This document shows positions 46,310-55,596 of a stretch of DNA of 64,000 bases, in pieces. The stretch spans positions 1 through 64,000 of the forward strand of contig JAFGNZ010000075.1 in assembly GCA_016926755.1 (NCBI GenBank). Reading direction: 5' to 3'. The notes beneath the pieces are model-generated. The model saw only the letters and a program-made list of their open reading frames with translations. It ran no database searches and was not told where the DNA came from. The stretch's first letter is position 1; each line of letters starts with the position of its first letter. The position numbers were made by a program, and so were the translations under genes. Origin of the DNA: Myxococcaceae bacterium (GTDB lineage Bacteria; Myxococcota; Myxococcia; Myxococcales; Myxococcaceae).

Positions 46310-48481
46310 TCAGCGCCTCGGGATGGACTCGAACCTGTGTTCGATGGGGCGGTGCTGCCCTTTCTCGAAGCGCATGGGGAACTCGGCGCGCTCCTTCGTG
46401 GCCAGGGCCTCCAGGGTGATGAGCCGGTTGCCCGGCTTCACCGGGAACTTCATCAGCGGCGTGCGACGGCCCACCAGCGCCCCATCCACGTAGACGCGGG
46501 CTGGCAGGTTGGTGCGGATGGAGAGGAAGGCGGAGTTGGCGTCCGCCTGGGGCTCGCCACGATCCTGGGGCGCCGCGGGCCGGGCCTCCCCCTCCCGGGC
46601 TCCGGGTGCCTCCACCGCGCGGAGGGCGGACGGATCCGCGTCCGGCGAGGAGCCCAGCAGCGAAGGCGGGCCGAACTGCACGGCGAGCAGGAAGGCCAAC
46701 AGCCCCACCACCGCGATGGCGCCCACGATGCTCAGGGCCTGGCGCTGGCGGCGCTCGCGGGCCAGGAGGAGGACCTCCTCGGTGAGCAGGCGCTGATCGC
46801 CGGACACCACGGGGTTGGACTCGTCCGTCGGCGGCGCGGGGATCTCCGGCCGCTCCTTGGGGGCGCTGCTCCGGGGCTCCTCCTGGGGCACCTCCGCGTG
46901 GTGCGTCTTCTCCTGGGCGAAGTCCTCCACCCACTTCATGCGCGGGTGGCGGCCGACGCGTGTGCCCTCCTTGGCTCCTGGGAGGCCGGCCATGGGGAGC
47001 TGCGCCTTGCGGGGCCTGGCGGGCACGGCCCCCGGCGGCGCCTCCCAGCCCTTCCCCGGCGGTGCTACCTGGACGGGAGCTGCGTCAGCGCGCTCGGCCA
47101 CCGGCGCCTTCTGGCCAACGTTGGCGGGCTCCAGCGCGGGGGCGTTGCGCTGGGTGTCCTCCCCCTCACCCCAGGGGGAGCTGGGCGCGCTGATGTGAGT
47201 GGGCTCCAGCGCGGGCTCCGCCCTGGGCGGGCGGATGCGGGTGGCCTCCAGCGCGGGCTCTTCCCGCGGGGGCTCCGCGTTGGGAGCGGTGGGCTGGGTG
47301 GACTCCTGCTCTCCCCAGGGCGCGGCCTGCGGCGGGGCAACCTGGGTGGACTCCTCTCCCCAGGGCACGGGCTTGTGCCCGAAGAGCTGGGTGGACTCAC
47401 GCGCCCCCGAGTCCCTCGCCGTGTGCTCCTGGAAGCGCGGGGCCAGCTCATCCGTCACCGCGAGCGCCTCCTCCTGGCTCAGGGAGCGGCTGAAGGAGGG
47501 GCGCGTGACGACGGAGGCCTCGAGCGGCTCGGCGCGCAGGTGGGCGATCTCCGCCCCGGAGACGGGGGTGAGCTGGAAGGGCTCGGCGAACGGCACGGGC
47601 CCGAGCGTGGAGAGGTTCACCTCGTTGGGGACGAGCTCCCGGACGAAGCGGCGCAGCTCCTCCTGGCCCGGCAGGCCCCCGTGCGTGCTGAGGAAGTTGC
47701 GCAGCCCCATGGCGAACTCCCCGGCCGAGCGGAAGCGCCGCCCAGGCAGCGGCTCCAGCGCGCGCAGGATGATGGGATCCAGCCGCGAGTTGATGCGGCG
47801 ATCCAGGCGGCTCGGGGCTGGCAGGCCCCCGCTGCGGGTGCTGATTCCGCCTCCGGTGACGACGGCCTCCCGCAGGGTGAGCAGCTCGTAGGCGATGGCG
47901 CCCAGGGAGTAGATGTCGCAGAGCGTGGTGGGCTCCTCGCCCCGGCTCACCTCGGGGGCGCGGTAGGCGCTGCGCCCCCGAGGGGCGAAGCCGCGCTTGA
48001 GCTCCGGCACCTCCATCAGGGCGCTGAGCGCGCCGAAGTCGCAGATGCCCGGGGTGGCCTCGCGCGACAGCATCACGTTGCCGGGCGTGATGGCGCCGTG
48101 GATGACGCCTGCCTCGTGCGCCTTCTGCACCAGCTCCAGCAGCTGGATGATGAAGTAGAGCGCGATGGCCGCCGGGAGGATGGCCTCCTTGCTCTGGAGC
48201 CGCTGCAGCGCCGTGCCCAGCGTGTAGCCGTCCACGTGCTCGCGGACCACCGCGAGCCGCTCCTTCACGAAGCCGATGTCCACGTAGCGGACGATGCCCG
48301 CGTGCTTCAGCCGGCTGAGCACGCGCGAGGTCTCCGCCAGCGCCCGCGCGTAGGCCGGATCCGAAGTCTTGGGGTGGAACAGCTTCACCACCACCGCGCC
48401 GCCAGGCTCCTGCGAGGCCTTGTACAGCTCCGCCAGATCTCCCGCCTCCAGCCGCCCTGTGAGCCGATAGGAGGCGTTCAT
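46310..48481 (-). CDS. serine/threonine protein kinase homolog (predicted pseudokinase) with PEGA domain
   Basis: kinase fold VVVKLFHP, CDFGAL; catalytic loop HGAITPGN instead of HRDLKPEN; TM; C-term LSIRTNLPARVYVDGALVGRRTPL (PEGA). Confidence 0.88.
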   Translation of the reverse strand: MNASYRLTGRLEAGDLAELYKASQEPGGAVVVKLFHPKTSDPAYARALAETSRVLSRLKHAGIVRYVDIGFVKERLAVVREHVDGYTLGTALQRLQSKEAILPAAIALYFIIQLLELVQKAHEAGVIHGAITPGNVMLSREATPGICDFGALSALMEVPELKRGFAPRGRSAYRAPEVSRGEEPTTLCDIYSLGAIAYELLTLREAVVTGGGISTRSGGLPAPSRLDRRINSRLDPIILRALEPLPGRRFRSAGEFAMGLRNFLSTHGGLPGQEELRRFVRELVPNEVNLSTLGPVPFAEPFQLTPVSGAEIAHLRAEPLEASVVTRPSFSRSLSQEEALAVTDELAPRFQEHTARDSGARESTQLFGHKPVPWGEESTQVAPPQAAPWGEQESTQPTAPNAEPPREEPALEATRIRPPRAEPALEPTHISAPSSPWGEGEDTQRNAPALEPANVGQKAPVAERADAAPVQVAPPGKGWEAPPGAVPARPRKAQLPMAGLPGAKEGTRVGRHPRMKWVEDFAQEKTHHAEVPQEEPRSSAPKERPEIPAPPTDESNPVVSGDQRLLTEEVLLLARERRQRQALSIVGAIAVVGLLAFLLAVQFGPPSLLGSSPDADPSALRAVEAPGAREGEARPAAPQDRGEPQADANSAFLSIRTNLPARVYVDGALVGRRTPLMKFPVKPGNRLITLEALATKERAEFPMRFEKGQHRPIEHRFESIPRR

Positions 48482-48774
48482 CCCTTGCCCGCCCGGCGCC
48501 GGACGGCGGCGAAGTGGAAGCCGCACCAGACACACGTCTCTCCCCGGCGACCGCGAGGCAGCTCCAGGGTGCACCCGGGGCAGCGCGGGCGGGGCCTGCC
48601 CGCTCGCGGCGGCCTGGCCGGCTTGCTGCCAACGGAGCGGGCCTTGAGCGTTGACGCGGCGCGACGCAGGTGCGCCTCCAACCGACGCACCCGGTCCTCC
48701 AGGGCCTCGATTCGGGCGAACAGCCGCGCGTGGAGCTCGGCCTCCTTGGGCTGTCGTCTGGCGGGCGACCGCAT
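48478..48774 (-). CDS. small coiled-coil/zinc-ribbon protein
   Basis: 98 aa; LFARIEALEDRVRRLEAHLRRA; CPGC ... CVWC; ATGA overlap with kinase start. Confidence 0.7.
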   Translation of the reverse strand: MRSPARRQPKEAELHARLFARIEALEDRVRRLEAHLRRAASTLKARSVGSKPARPPRAGRPRPRCPGCTLELPRGRRGETCVWCGFHFAAVRRRAGKG

Positions 48775-48856
48775 CGCACCCGGGAGCGTGCCACGCCCCC
48801 TCGGATACCCGCAAGGAGGAGACACCTCCAAGGTGCCCGAGGGGGAGCCGCATGTT

Positions 48857-50563
48857 ATGTCTCCCAATCTCTTGGCACCGACGTTACCCGAGACAGCCCC
48901 CATCCCCGGCGGCTCCGCGCCGGATCCCCTGCACGGCAGTTTCCGCTCCTCGCTGACCCGAGCCCACGCCGAAGAGGCGGCCCGGCGTGCCCAGGAGCTG
49001 CTGGGCAACGACGAGCTCACCCGCCTGCTCACCGCCCCGCGCGAGCGCCACGAGGCGCCTCGGGCGCGGGACGTGTTCGTCAACCGCAACCTGCGCATGT
49101 CCACCGTCGAGCTGATCGGCTTCGACATGGACTACACGCTGGCCATCTACCACATGCGCCGGCTGGAGCAGCTCTCGTTCGACATGACGTTGGCGAAGCT
49201 GGTGGGCGAGTACGGCTACAACCCGGTCATCGGCCACCTGCTCTACGATCATCACTTCGTGATGCGCGGGCTGGCGGTGGATCGCGTCCACGGCAACATC
49301 CTGAAGATGGACAGGTTCGGGCACGTGGGGCGCGGGTGGCACGGGCTGCGCCCGCTCAAGACCGAGGTGCGGCGGGAGCTGTACCGCAACAAGCTCATCC
49401 GCCCCCGGGATCCGCGGTTCGCGTGGAACGACACGCTGTTCGCGCTGCCGGAGACGTGCCTGTTCGCGGGCATCATCGAGCTGCTGGAGTCGCTGGGCGA
49501 GCGGGTGGACTACGGCAAGCTCTACGACGACATCCGCGAGGCCATCGACACGGTGCACCGGGACAACTCGCTCAAGCGCGAGGTGCGCAAGGATCTCTCC
49601 CGCTACATCTTCCAGGATCCGGAGCTGGGGCCGGCGCTGCACAAGCTGCGCTCGGGGGGCAAGCGGCTGTTCCTGCTGACGAACTCGGCGTGGGACTACA
49701 CGGACGCGGTGATGCGGTACCTGCTGGACGACAAGCTGGCGGAGTACCCGAGCTGGCGCAACTACTTCGACTTCATCGTGACGGCGGCGGGCAAGCCGGG
49801 GTTCTTCAGCGCTCAGCGCCCCTTCCTGGAGCTGGACAGCAGCACGGAGGAGGGCCGCGTGGTGGGCGAGGCCAAGAGCCTGGAGCGCGGCAAGGTGTAC
49901 TCGGGGGGGAACCTGGTGCAGTTCGAGGAGTTCGTGGGCTTCCGGGGGGAGAACGTCCTCTACGTGGGCGATCACATCTACGGCGACATCCTCAAGTCGA
50001 AGAAGTCCTCGCTGTGGCGCACGTGCATGGTGGTGCAGGAGCTGGAGGACGAGATCGCCTACACGGACTCGCGGCGGGAGGAGATCTCGCTGCTGTCGGA
50101 GGTGGAGGTGACGCGGGCGCGGCTGGATGACGAGGTGAACGTCATCAAGACGGTGCTGAACGTGCTGGAGCGGCGGCTGGAGAAGGACACGCTGAGCGCG
50201 CACGAGCGGGCGCGGGAGGAGGAGGAGCGTCGGCGGCTCAAGGGGGAGCTGGACCTGGTGCGCAAGGCGTTGAAGGAGGCGATGGGGATCGCCGACACGC
50301 TGGAGCGGGACGTGGAGGAGGGCTTCAACCCGTACTGGGGGCTGCTGTTCAAGGAGGGCAACGAGAACAGCCGCTTCGGGTATCAGGTGGAGCAGTACGC
50401 GTGTCTGTACACGAGCCGCGTGTCGAACTTCCTGCACTACTCGCCGATGCAGTACTACCGCTCGCCGCGGGATCAGATGCCGCACGAGCAGGCCGGCGCG
50501 CTGTCCGGGAAGCTGTCACCGCTGGGCAGCGAGGGCCCACCGAAGGGCTCCGGCAAGGAGTAG
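48857..50563 (+). CDS. HAD-IG family 5'-nucleotidase
   Basis: ELIGFDMDYTLAIY, LFLLTNSAWDYTDAVM, NVLYVGDHIYGDILKSKK. Confidence 0.93.
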   Translation: MSPNLLAPTLPETAPIPGGSAPDPLHGSFRSSLTRAHAEEAARRAQELLGNDELTRLLTAPRERHEAPRARDVFVNRNLRMSTVELIGFDMDYTLAIYHMRRLEQLSFDMTLAKLVGEYGYNPVIGHLLYDHHFVMRGLAVDRVHGNILKMDRFGHVGRGWHGLRPLKTEVRRELYRNKLIRPRDPRFAWNDTLFALPETCLFAGIIELLESLGERVDYGKLYDDIREAIDTVHRDNSLKREVRKDLSRYIFQDPELGPALHKLRSGGKRLFLLTNSAWDYTDAVMRYLLDDKLAEYPSWRNYFDFIVTAAGKPGFFSAQRPFLELDSSTEEGRVVGEAKSLERGKVYSGGNLVQFEEFVGFRGENVLYVGDHIYGDILKSKKSSLWRTCMVVQELEDEIAYTDSRREEISLLSEVEVTRARLDDEVNVIKTVLNVLERRLEKDTLSAHERAREEEERRRLKGELDLVRKALKEAMGIADTLERDVEEGFNPYWGLLFKEGNENSRFGYQVEQYACLYTSRVSNFLHYSPMQYYRSPRDQMPHEQAGALSGKLSPLGSEGPPKGSGKE

Positions 50564-50572
50564 GGGTGAAGA

Positions 50573-50662
50573 ATGCCCACCGAGCTCACCCAGTTCTACC
50601 GCATGGCCGAGCGCCACCGCTCCTTCGATATGCCGAAACAGCCGACCTCGGAGAAGCCATGA
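50573..50662 (+). CDS. possible 29-aa small ORF MPTELTQFYRMAERHRSFDMPKQPTSEKP
   Basis: preceded by GGGGTGAAG; stop overlaps next start (ATGA). Confidence 0.3.
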   Translation: MPTELTQFYRMAERHRSFDMPKQPTSEKP

Positions 50663-52485
50663 CTGCGTCAGCTGCCGGAGCCTCCATGTCTCGCCTCCTG
50701 GTCCTCGCCCTGGGGAGCCTGCTCGTCCCGGCGCTCGCCGCGCGCGCGGAGAGCACCGAGTCCAAGCGCGTCGTCGCCGTCCTCTACTTCGACAACAACA
50801 CCGGCGATCCCTCCCTCAACGTCCTGCAGAAGGGCTTCGCGGACATGATGGTGACGGACCTGTCCGCCGTGGAGCAGCTCCAGCTCGTCGAGCGCGAGAA
50901 GCTCCAGCAGATCATCGAAGAGCAGAAGCTCCAGCAGAGCAAGTACTTCGACGCGAAGACGGCCGTGCGGCTCGGCCAGCTCGTCGGCGCGCGGTACGCG
51001 GTGACGGGCTCGTTCCAGGCCGTGGACCCGCAGCTGCGAATCGACATCAAGCTCCTGGACATCCGCACCGGCGCCGTCGTCGTCGCCGACAAGGTCACCG
51101 GCCTCAAGAACAAGCTCTTCGAGCTGCAGCAGCACCTGGTGAACAAGTTCATCGCGGGCCTCCAGCTCACGCTCGAGGCGGCCCCCCGGCTCAAGAGCCG
51201 GGCCCCGGACATGGCCACCCTGCTGAGCTACTCCAAGGGCATCGATCTGGCGGACCAGGGCAAGCTCCAGGAGGCCAGCCAGCAGCTGGCCGCCGTGGTC
51301 AGCAAGGCGCCCACCTTCCTGCTCGCCCGCGAGCGCCATGAGCAGATCCTCGCCCGCCTCAAGGCCGCGGAGACGCGACGGACCGAGGTCCTCTCCGACG
51401 TGGGCGAGGCCCTCGGACAACGGGCCGAGCAGTTCCTCCAGGCCGCTCCCAAGCAGGCCCGGCTCGACGAGGCCGGGTCCGCCATGCTCCTGGGCTACCG
51501 GCTCGTGCGCATGGAGTACCTGGCCCGGAAGCTCCGGGCGCATCTCGCGAAGAAGTCCCCGCACGTCATCATGCCGGGGCACGAGCGCCAGGCGCTTGCC
51601 CTGCTCCAGCTCTGGCGCGCGCAGGCGCTGGCCTACGTCCAGGAGAGCGGGGAGCACTTCCGGCGCTTCCAGCAGCGGCTCTCGGACGGCACGCCCTATC
51701 TGTCGAACACGCACCTGAAGCTCCAGCCCGAGGACGAGGAGCGCCTCCAGCTGGCGAAGTACCGGCAGCTGCGCTTCGAGGACGACGCGGCCCTCAAGGT
51801 GGCCGAGTCCATCCTCCAGGGCTGGTTCCGTGACGAGTCCACGTCGTTCCAGATGGGCCCCACGCTCGCGGATCTGGATCCCTCCGCCATGAAGGACGGC
51901 CTGCGCCTCATGGAGCAGGCCCTCCAGGCCGCCGAGGCCCAGCCGCCCCGGAACCTCGAGCACGCCGTGAGGCGGGTGCTGGAGCTCCACGGTGACGTGC
52001 TCATGCTCCGGGGCCAGGTGGAGGAGGCCGTCGCGAAGTGGCAGCAGTTCCTCGATCGCTTCCCCACCTCGGACTCCTTCACCCTCGTCAGCAACAAGAT
52101 CAAGACCGCCCTGGGGATGGGGCCCAATAGTCGTGCCAGCTCGGCGGCACAGTACGGCCAGCCCGTCGCCTCGTGCGACAAGCGGATCATCCTCGAGGGC
52201 TACAGCCCGGAGCTGAACCGGCGAATGATCACCCAGGGCTACAAGGCGGTGCCCGCCCAGTTCGCCGAGCTGGAGGCGAAGTGTGGCCAGGCCCAGCCGC
52301 TGCGCCCCTACCTGCGCAGCCTGATCGTCACCACCTTCCTGACGGCCGCGAACGCCAACGACTGCCCCTCGTTCCACGCGCTCGCGGCCCGCTTCCTCGA
52401 GCTGGGCGGCAGCAAGAGCGATCTGGCCGGGTACCTGAAGAACTACGTTCCCCACTGCCGCCCCGAGGGCGAAGCTGCCCCCTGA
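50659..52485 (+). CDS. CsgG-like lipoprotein/secreted protein with long helical C-terminus
   Basis: KRVVAVLYFDNNTGDPSLNVLQKGFADMMVTDLSAVEQLQLVEREKLQQIIEEQKLQQSKYFDAKTAVRLGQLVGARYAVTGSFQ. Confidence 0.87.
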   Translation: MTASAAGASMSRLLVLALGSLLVPALAARAESTESKRVVAVLYFDNNTGDPSLNVLQKGFADMMVTDLSAVEQLQLVEREKLQQIIEEQKLQQSKYFDAKTAVRLGQLVGARYAVTGSFQAVDPQLRIDIKLLDIRTGAVVVADKVTGLKNKLFELQQHLVNKFIAGLQLTLEAAPRLKSRAPDMATLLSYSKGIDLADQGKLQEASQQLAAVVSKAPTFLLARERHEQILARLKAAETRRTEVLSDVGEALGQRAEQFLQAAPKQARLDEAGSAMLLGYRLVRMEYLARKLRAHLAKKSPHVIMPGHERQALALLQLWRAQALAYVQESGEHFRRFQQRLSDGTPYLSNTHLKLQPEDEERLQLAKYRQLRFEDDAALKVAESILQGWFRDESTSFQMGPTLADLDPSAMKDGLRLMEQALQAAEAQPPRNLEHAVRRVLELHGDVLMLRGQVEEAVAKWQQFLDRFPTSDSFTLVSNKIKTALGMGPNSRASSAAQYGQPVASCDKRIILEGYSPELNRRMITQGYKAVPAQFAELEAKCGQAQPLRPYLRSLIVTTFLTAANANDCPSFHALAARFLELGGSKSDLAGYLKNYVPHCRPEGEAAP

Positions 52486-52490
52486 GCCCC

Positions 52491-54818
52491 TCAGCGCCTG
52501 CGCCAGCTCATCAGCCGCGCCAGCGCCACCGTGCCGAAGACCAGCACCGTGAAGGCCGCCGTGTAGCCCAGGAAGATGCGCCAGCCCGTGGTTCCCCCCG
52601 GGATGCCCACCTCTGGATCGAGCTCCTGGAACTGCGCCCCGGAGAAGAAGCCGCACGCCAGGCTCACGGGCAGGAAGACGAACACCAGGATCCCCACCAT
52701 CCGGTCGAACTGGTCCCGCTTGTACTGGTCCAGCTCCGAGGCCTGATCCTTCATCGCCGCCACCGTCTCCTGCAGCCCGTGGAGCGAGTGCCAGGCGAGG
52801 TAGCGCGCGTTGAGATCCGGATCCTCGCCCACCCGCGTGTGCCACAGGGAGTTGGTGAACAGCATCACGTCCGCGCGGACGCTGCGCGCCGGCCGCAGGC
52901 TCTGCCAGCGCGAGGTGCGGAAGCGCTGCTCCACCTCCGCCATCCGCCGGCTGATCTCGAAGGCCGAGTAGCGCTGGCCGAGGGTGAGCAGGAAGAGGAG
53001 GAAGTCCTGATCGCACGCGAGCGGCGCGCCCTCCTCCTCCTCGATCCGCAGCTCCAGCCGGGCGCCCCCGGTCGGCGTCAGCCAGTGCTCCGTCTCTCCC
53101 GCCGCGTCCTTCAGCACCCGGCGGTTCTCCGCCGCGGCCTTCGAGGGGAGCCGCTCCAGCGTGGGCGCCATCCCCGCGGCCAGCGCGTGGAAGAGCCCCT
53201 GCATGGAGCGCGAGTCATCCAACATGGAAGAGCGTCCGCGGGAGATCCGGTAGGCGCCGTAGACGAGCCACCGCTCCGGGCCCAGCGGCGCCAGCCAGGG
53301 GCTCAGCTCCCGCAGCGGCGCGAGCTCCCACAGCGCCCGCCCCTCCACGAGCGCCGCCTGCTCCTGGGCCAGCGCGTACAGGGAGATCTCCGCCGTGCGG
53401 GAGCGCTCGATCCAGACCACCACGAGGCGGTTCGGGTAGACGGAGACGTGGAGCGTCTGCCCCTCGAGGGGGCGCGCGTAGTGCGCCACATCCGCCTCCG
53501 CGGAGTCCCCCAGGAAGGACTGCGCCACCGCGGGGTGGAAGACGCTGCCCCGATCGGACAGGTTGTGGCGGCGGAACCCGCGGGCCACGAGCTCCTCGCC
53601 TGGCGCGCTCCCCTTCCACAGGAAGGGCCGGGCGTAGGCGGTGTGGGCGCGGAGGACCCGGACGTGGCGGCCGACGTTGAAGCGGCTCCAGAGCGCCTCC
53701 CAGAGCTCGCGGCGCGTCAGGTGGGTGCCGGCGAACGGCGGCGCCACCAGCGTGGAGCGGCCGGCGGTGGTGGCATAGGCATCCGAGTACCAGGGATCGG
53801 CGTAGTCGTTGGGCTGCCGATCGAAGCGCCGCGCCCCCCGGGGCCGTGGGGAGCCGTCCGGCAGCCGATCCCCCTCCAGCGTGTCCAGCCACTCCGCCAG
53901 GTTCGCCAGGGTGCCGGCGCGCTCCGGCGCCAGCGAGAGCGTGTGCCGGGCGGCGGCGGACTCCGCCTCGGGGATATGGACGGCCATGAAGTCGAAGCCC
54001 TGGCCGTAGTGCGTGTGCTCGGCGTCGCTCCGGGCCAGGAGCTTGAGGACGGTGACGTCCTGGAACGAGGAGAGGAAGAGCGCATCCACCCGCCGCACGG
54101 GCGCGTCCTTCTCCTCGCTCAGCGGGATGTCGAGCTGCACGAGCTGGCTGCGAGACAGCTCGGCGCGGTACAGCAGCGCGTCCGCCTTGAGCCGCCGCGA
54201 GATGGGGACGGGGATGAGGCCCTCCGGTAACCTCGCCAGCTCCCCTGGAGAGCGCACCGCCTCCAGCACGGAGGCCATCAGCTCCAGCACCGGGTGGGAA
54301 GGCCGGCCATGCCGGGCGGGCCACAGGCGCATCCCCGCGTAGAACACCGGCCCCAGGGCGCTCTCGTACTCTCCCGCCAGCTCCGTGTGGCCCTGCTCCC
54401 ACTCCGCCACGTACTGCTCGAGCGCCTCGGCCCCCGCGGGGAAGCCGCCGTGGAGGATCCGGTACATGGCCAGCATGGCCGAGCAGACGGCGTCGAGCGT
54501 CGGCTCATGGACGCGCAGCAGGAGCGGCTTCGAGAGCCCCTCGGACTGCTGCCGCCGCAGCTCCTGGGCGAAGGCGTCCAGCTCCGGCGCGGACTGGAGG
54601 ACCACGCCGGTGGTGGAGCGCGCCGCGCGCCGCACCCACTGCGGCAGCTTCCACGACAGGATGCGTGGGTGGGGAGGCAGGCCCTCGCTGCGGGTGCCCA
54701 CGCTGATGCACAGCTCCCTCGGGCCAGGCTCGGCCCCGGGGGGGAGCCTCTCGGTGCTCCATTCGACCTGCCCCTCTCCGGCCAGGGCCTCCACCACCTG
54801 TCGCAGCTTCGCTTCCAT
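52491..54818 (-). CDS. large hypothetical protein with CorA-topology C-terminal two-TM module
   Basis: 775 aa; C-term DQFDRMVGILVFVFLPVSLACGFFSGAQFQELDPEVGIPGGTTGWRIFLGYTAAFTVLVFGTVALARLMSWRRR. Confidence 0.75.
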   Translation of the reverse strand: MEAKLRQVVEALAGEGQVEWSTERLPPGAEPGPRELCISVGTRSEGLPPHPRILSWKLPQWVRRAARSTTGVVLQSAPELDAFAQELRRQQSEGLSKPLLLRVHEPTLDAVCSAMLAMYRILHGGFPAGAEALEQYVAEWEQGHTELAGEYESALGPVFYAGMRLWPARHGRPSHPVLELMASVLEAVRSPGELARLPEGLIPVPISRRLKADALLYRAELSRSQLVQLDIPLSEEKDAPVRRVDALFLSSFQDVTVLKLLARSDAEHTHYGQGFDFMAVHIPEAESAAARHTLSLAPERAGTLANLAEWLDTLEGDRLPDGSPRPRGARRFDRQPNDYADPWYSDAYATTAGRSTLVAPPFAGTHLTRRELWEALWSRFNVGRHVRVLRAHTAYARPFLWKGSAPGEELVARGFRRHNLSDRGSVFHPAVAQSFLGDSAEADVAHYARPLEGQTLHVSVYPNRLVVVWIERSRTAEISLYALAQEQAALVEGRALWELAPLRELSPWLAPLGPERWLVYGAYRISRGRSSMLDDSRSMQGLFHALAAGMAPTLERLPSKAAAENRRVLKDAAGETEHWLTPTGGARLELRIEEEEGAPLACDQDFLLFLLTLGQRYSAFEISRRMAEVEQRFRTSRWQSLRPARSVRADVMLFTNSLWHTRVGEDPDLNARYLAWHSLHGLQETVAAMKDQASELDQYKRDQFDRMVGILVFVFLPVSLACGFFSGAQFQELDPEVGIPGGTTGWRIFLGYTAAFTVLVFGTVALARLMSWRRR

Positions 54819-54860
54819 GGGTTGCAGCTTACAGGCGCCTCCGTGCCAGAATCCTGTTTC

Positions 54861-55592
54861 GTGCCCCCCTCCTGCCCGCGGCCCTCGCGCCTCCTCTGCC
54901 TCCTCCTCGGGCTCATCGCCCTGCCCGCCCTCGCCTCCGAGAAGCCCACGGTCGCGGTGCTCTACTTCGGCTACGGGGGCGAGAACCCCGAGCTCAAGGT
55001 CCTCAAGAAGGGGCTGGCGCAGCTGCTCATCACGGACCTGTCTGACTTCGGGACCGCCCGGCTCGTGGAGCGGGATCGGCTCGAGGAGATCCTGGCCGAG
55101 CTGGAGCTGGGCCAGTCCAGCAAGTTCGATGCGTCCACCGTCGCCCGGATCGGTCAGCTCGTCGGCGCGCACTACCTCGTGCTGGGCGACTACTTCGACA
55201 TGAAGGACACCCTGGTCGTGAGCGCCCGCGTCGTCGAAGTCAAGACGGCCCGGATCATCCGCTCCCACAAGGCCGTCGGCGGCTCGGAGGACTTCCTCGC
55301 GCTCGAGCAGAAGCTCTCGAAGGAGATCAACCAGGTGCTGGAGGTGCTCGTCCCCACGAAGCCCGAGCCCTCCCCGGGCTCCTCGCCAGGCCCCTCGCGG
55401 ACCGCCAGCACGCCCCCTCCTCCCCGGAAGGCACGGAAGCTCACCACGAAGACCGCGGTGCGCTACTCCCGGGCCCTGGACGCGAAGGATCGCAAGGACG
55501 TGGAGACGGCGAAGAAGGAGCTGACCCAGGTGCTCCAGGAGGAGCCGGACTTCGTGCTCGCCTCCGTGGATCTGGCCCGGCTGATGAAGTGA
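54861..55592 (+). CDS. CsgG-like secreted protein, paralog of 50659..52485
   Basis: KPTVAVLYFGYGGENPELKVLKKGLAQLLITDLSDFGTARLVERDRLEEILAELELGQSSKFDASTVARIGQLVGAHYLVLGDY; GTG start 54861 (alternative 54843). Confidence 0.85.
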   Translation: MPPSCPRPSRLLCLLLGLIALPALASEKPTVAVLYFGYGGENPELKVLKKGLAQLLITDLSDFGTARLVERDRLEEILAELELGQSSKFDASTVARIGQLVGAHYLVLGDYFDMKDTLVVSARVVEVKTARIIRSHKAVGGSEDFLALEQKLSKEINQVLEVLVPTKPEPSPGSSPGPSRTASTPPPPRKARKLTTKTAVRYSRALDAKDRKDVETAKKELTQVLQEEPDFVLASVDLARLMK

Positions 55593-55596
55593 CGCC

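Noticed and set aside
46337-48853. Upstream part of the 1408-aa plus-strand ORF
   Set aside because: Antisense shadow of the pseudokinase; only the part from 48857 (HAD nucleotidase) is credible
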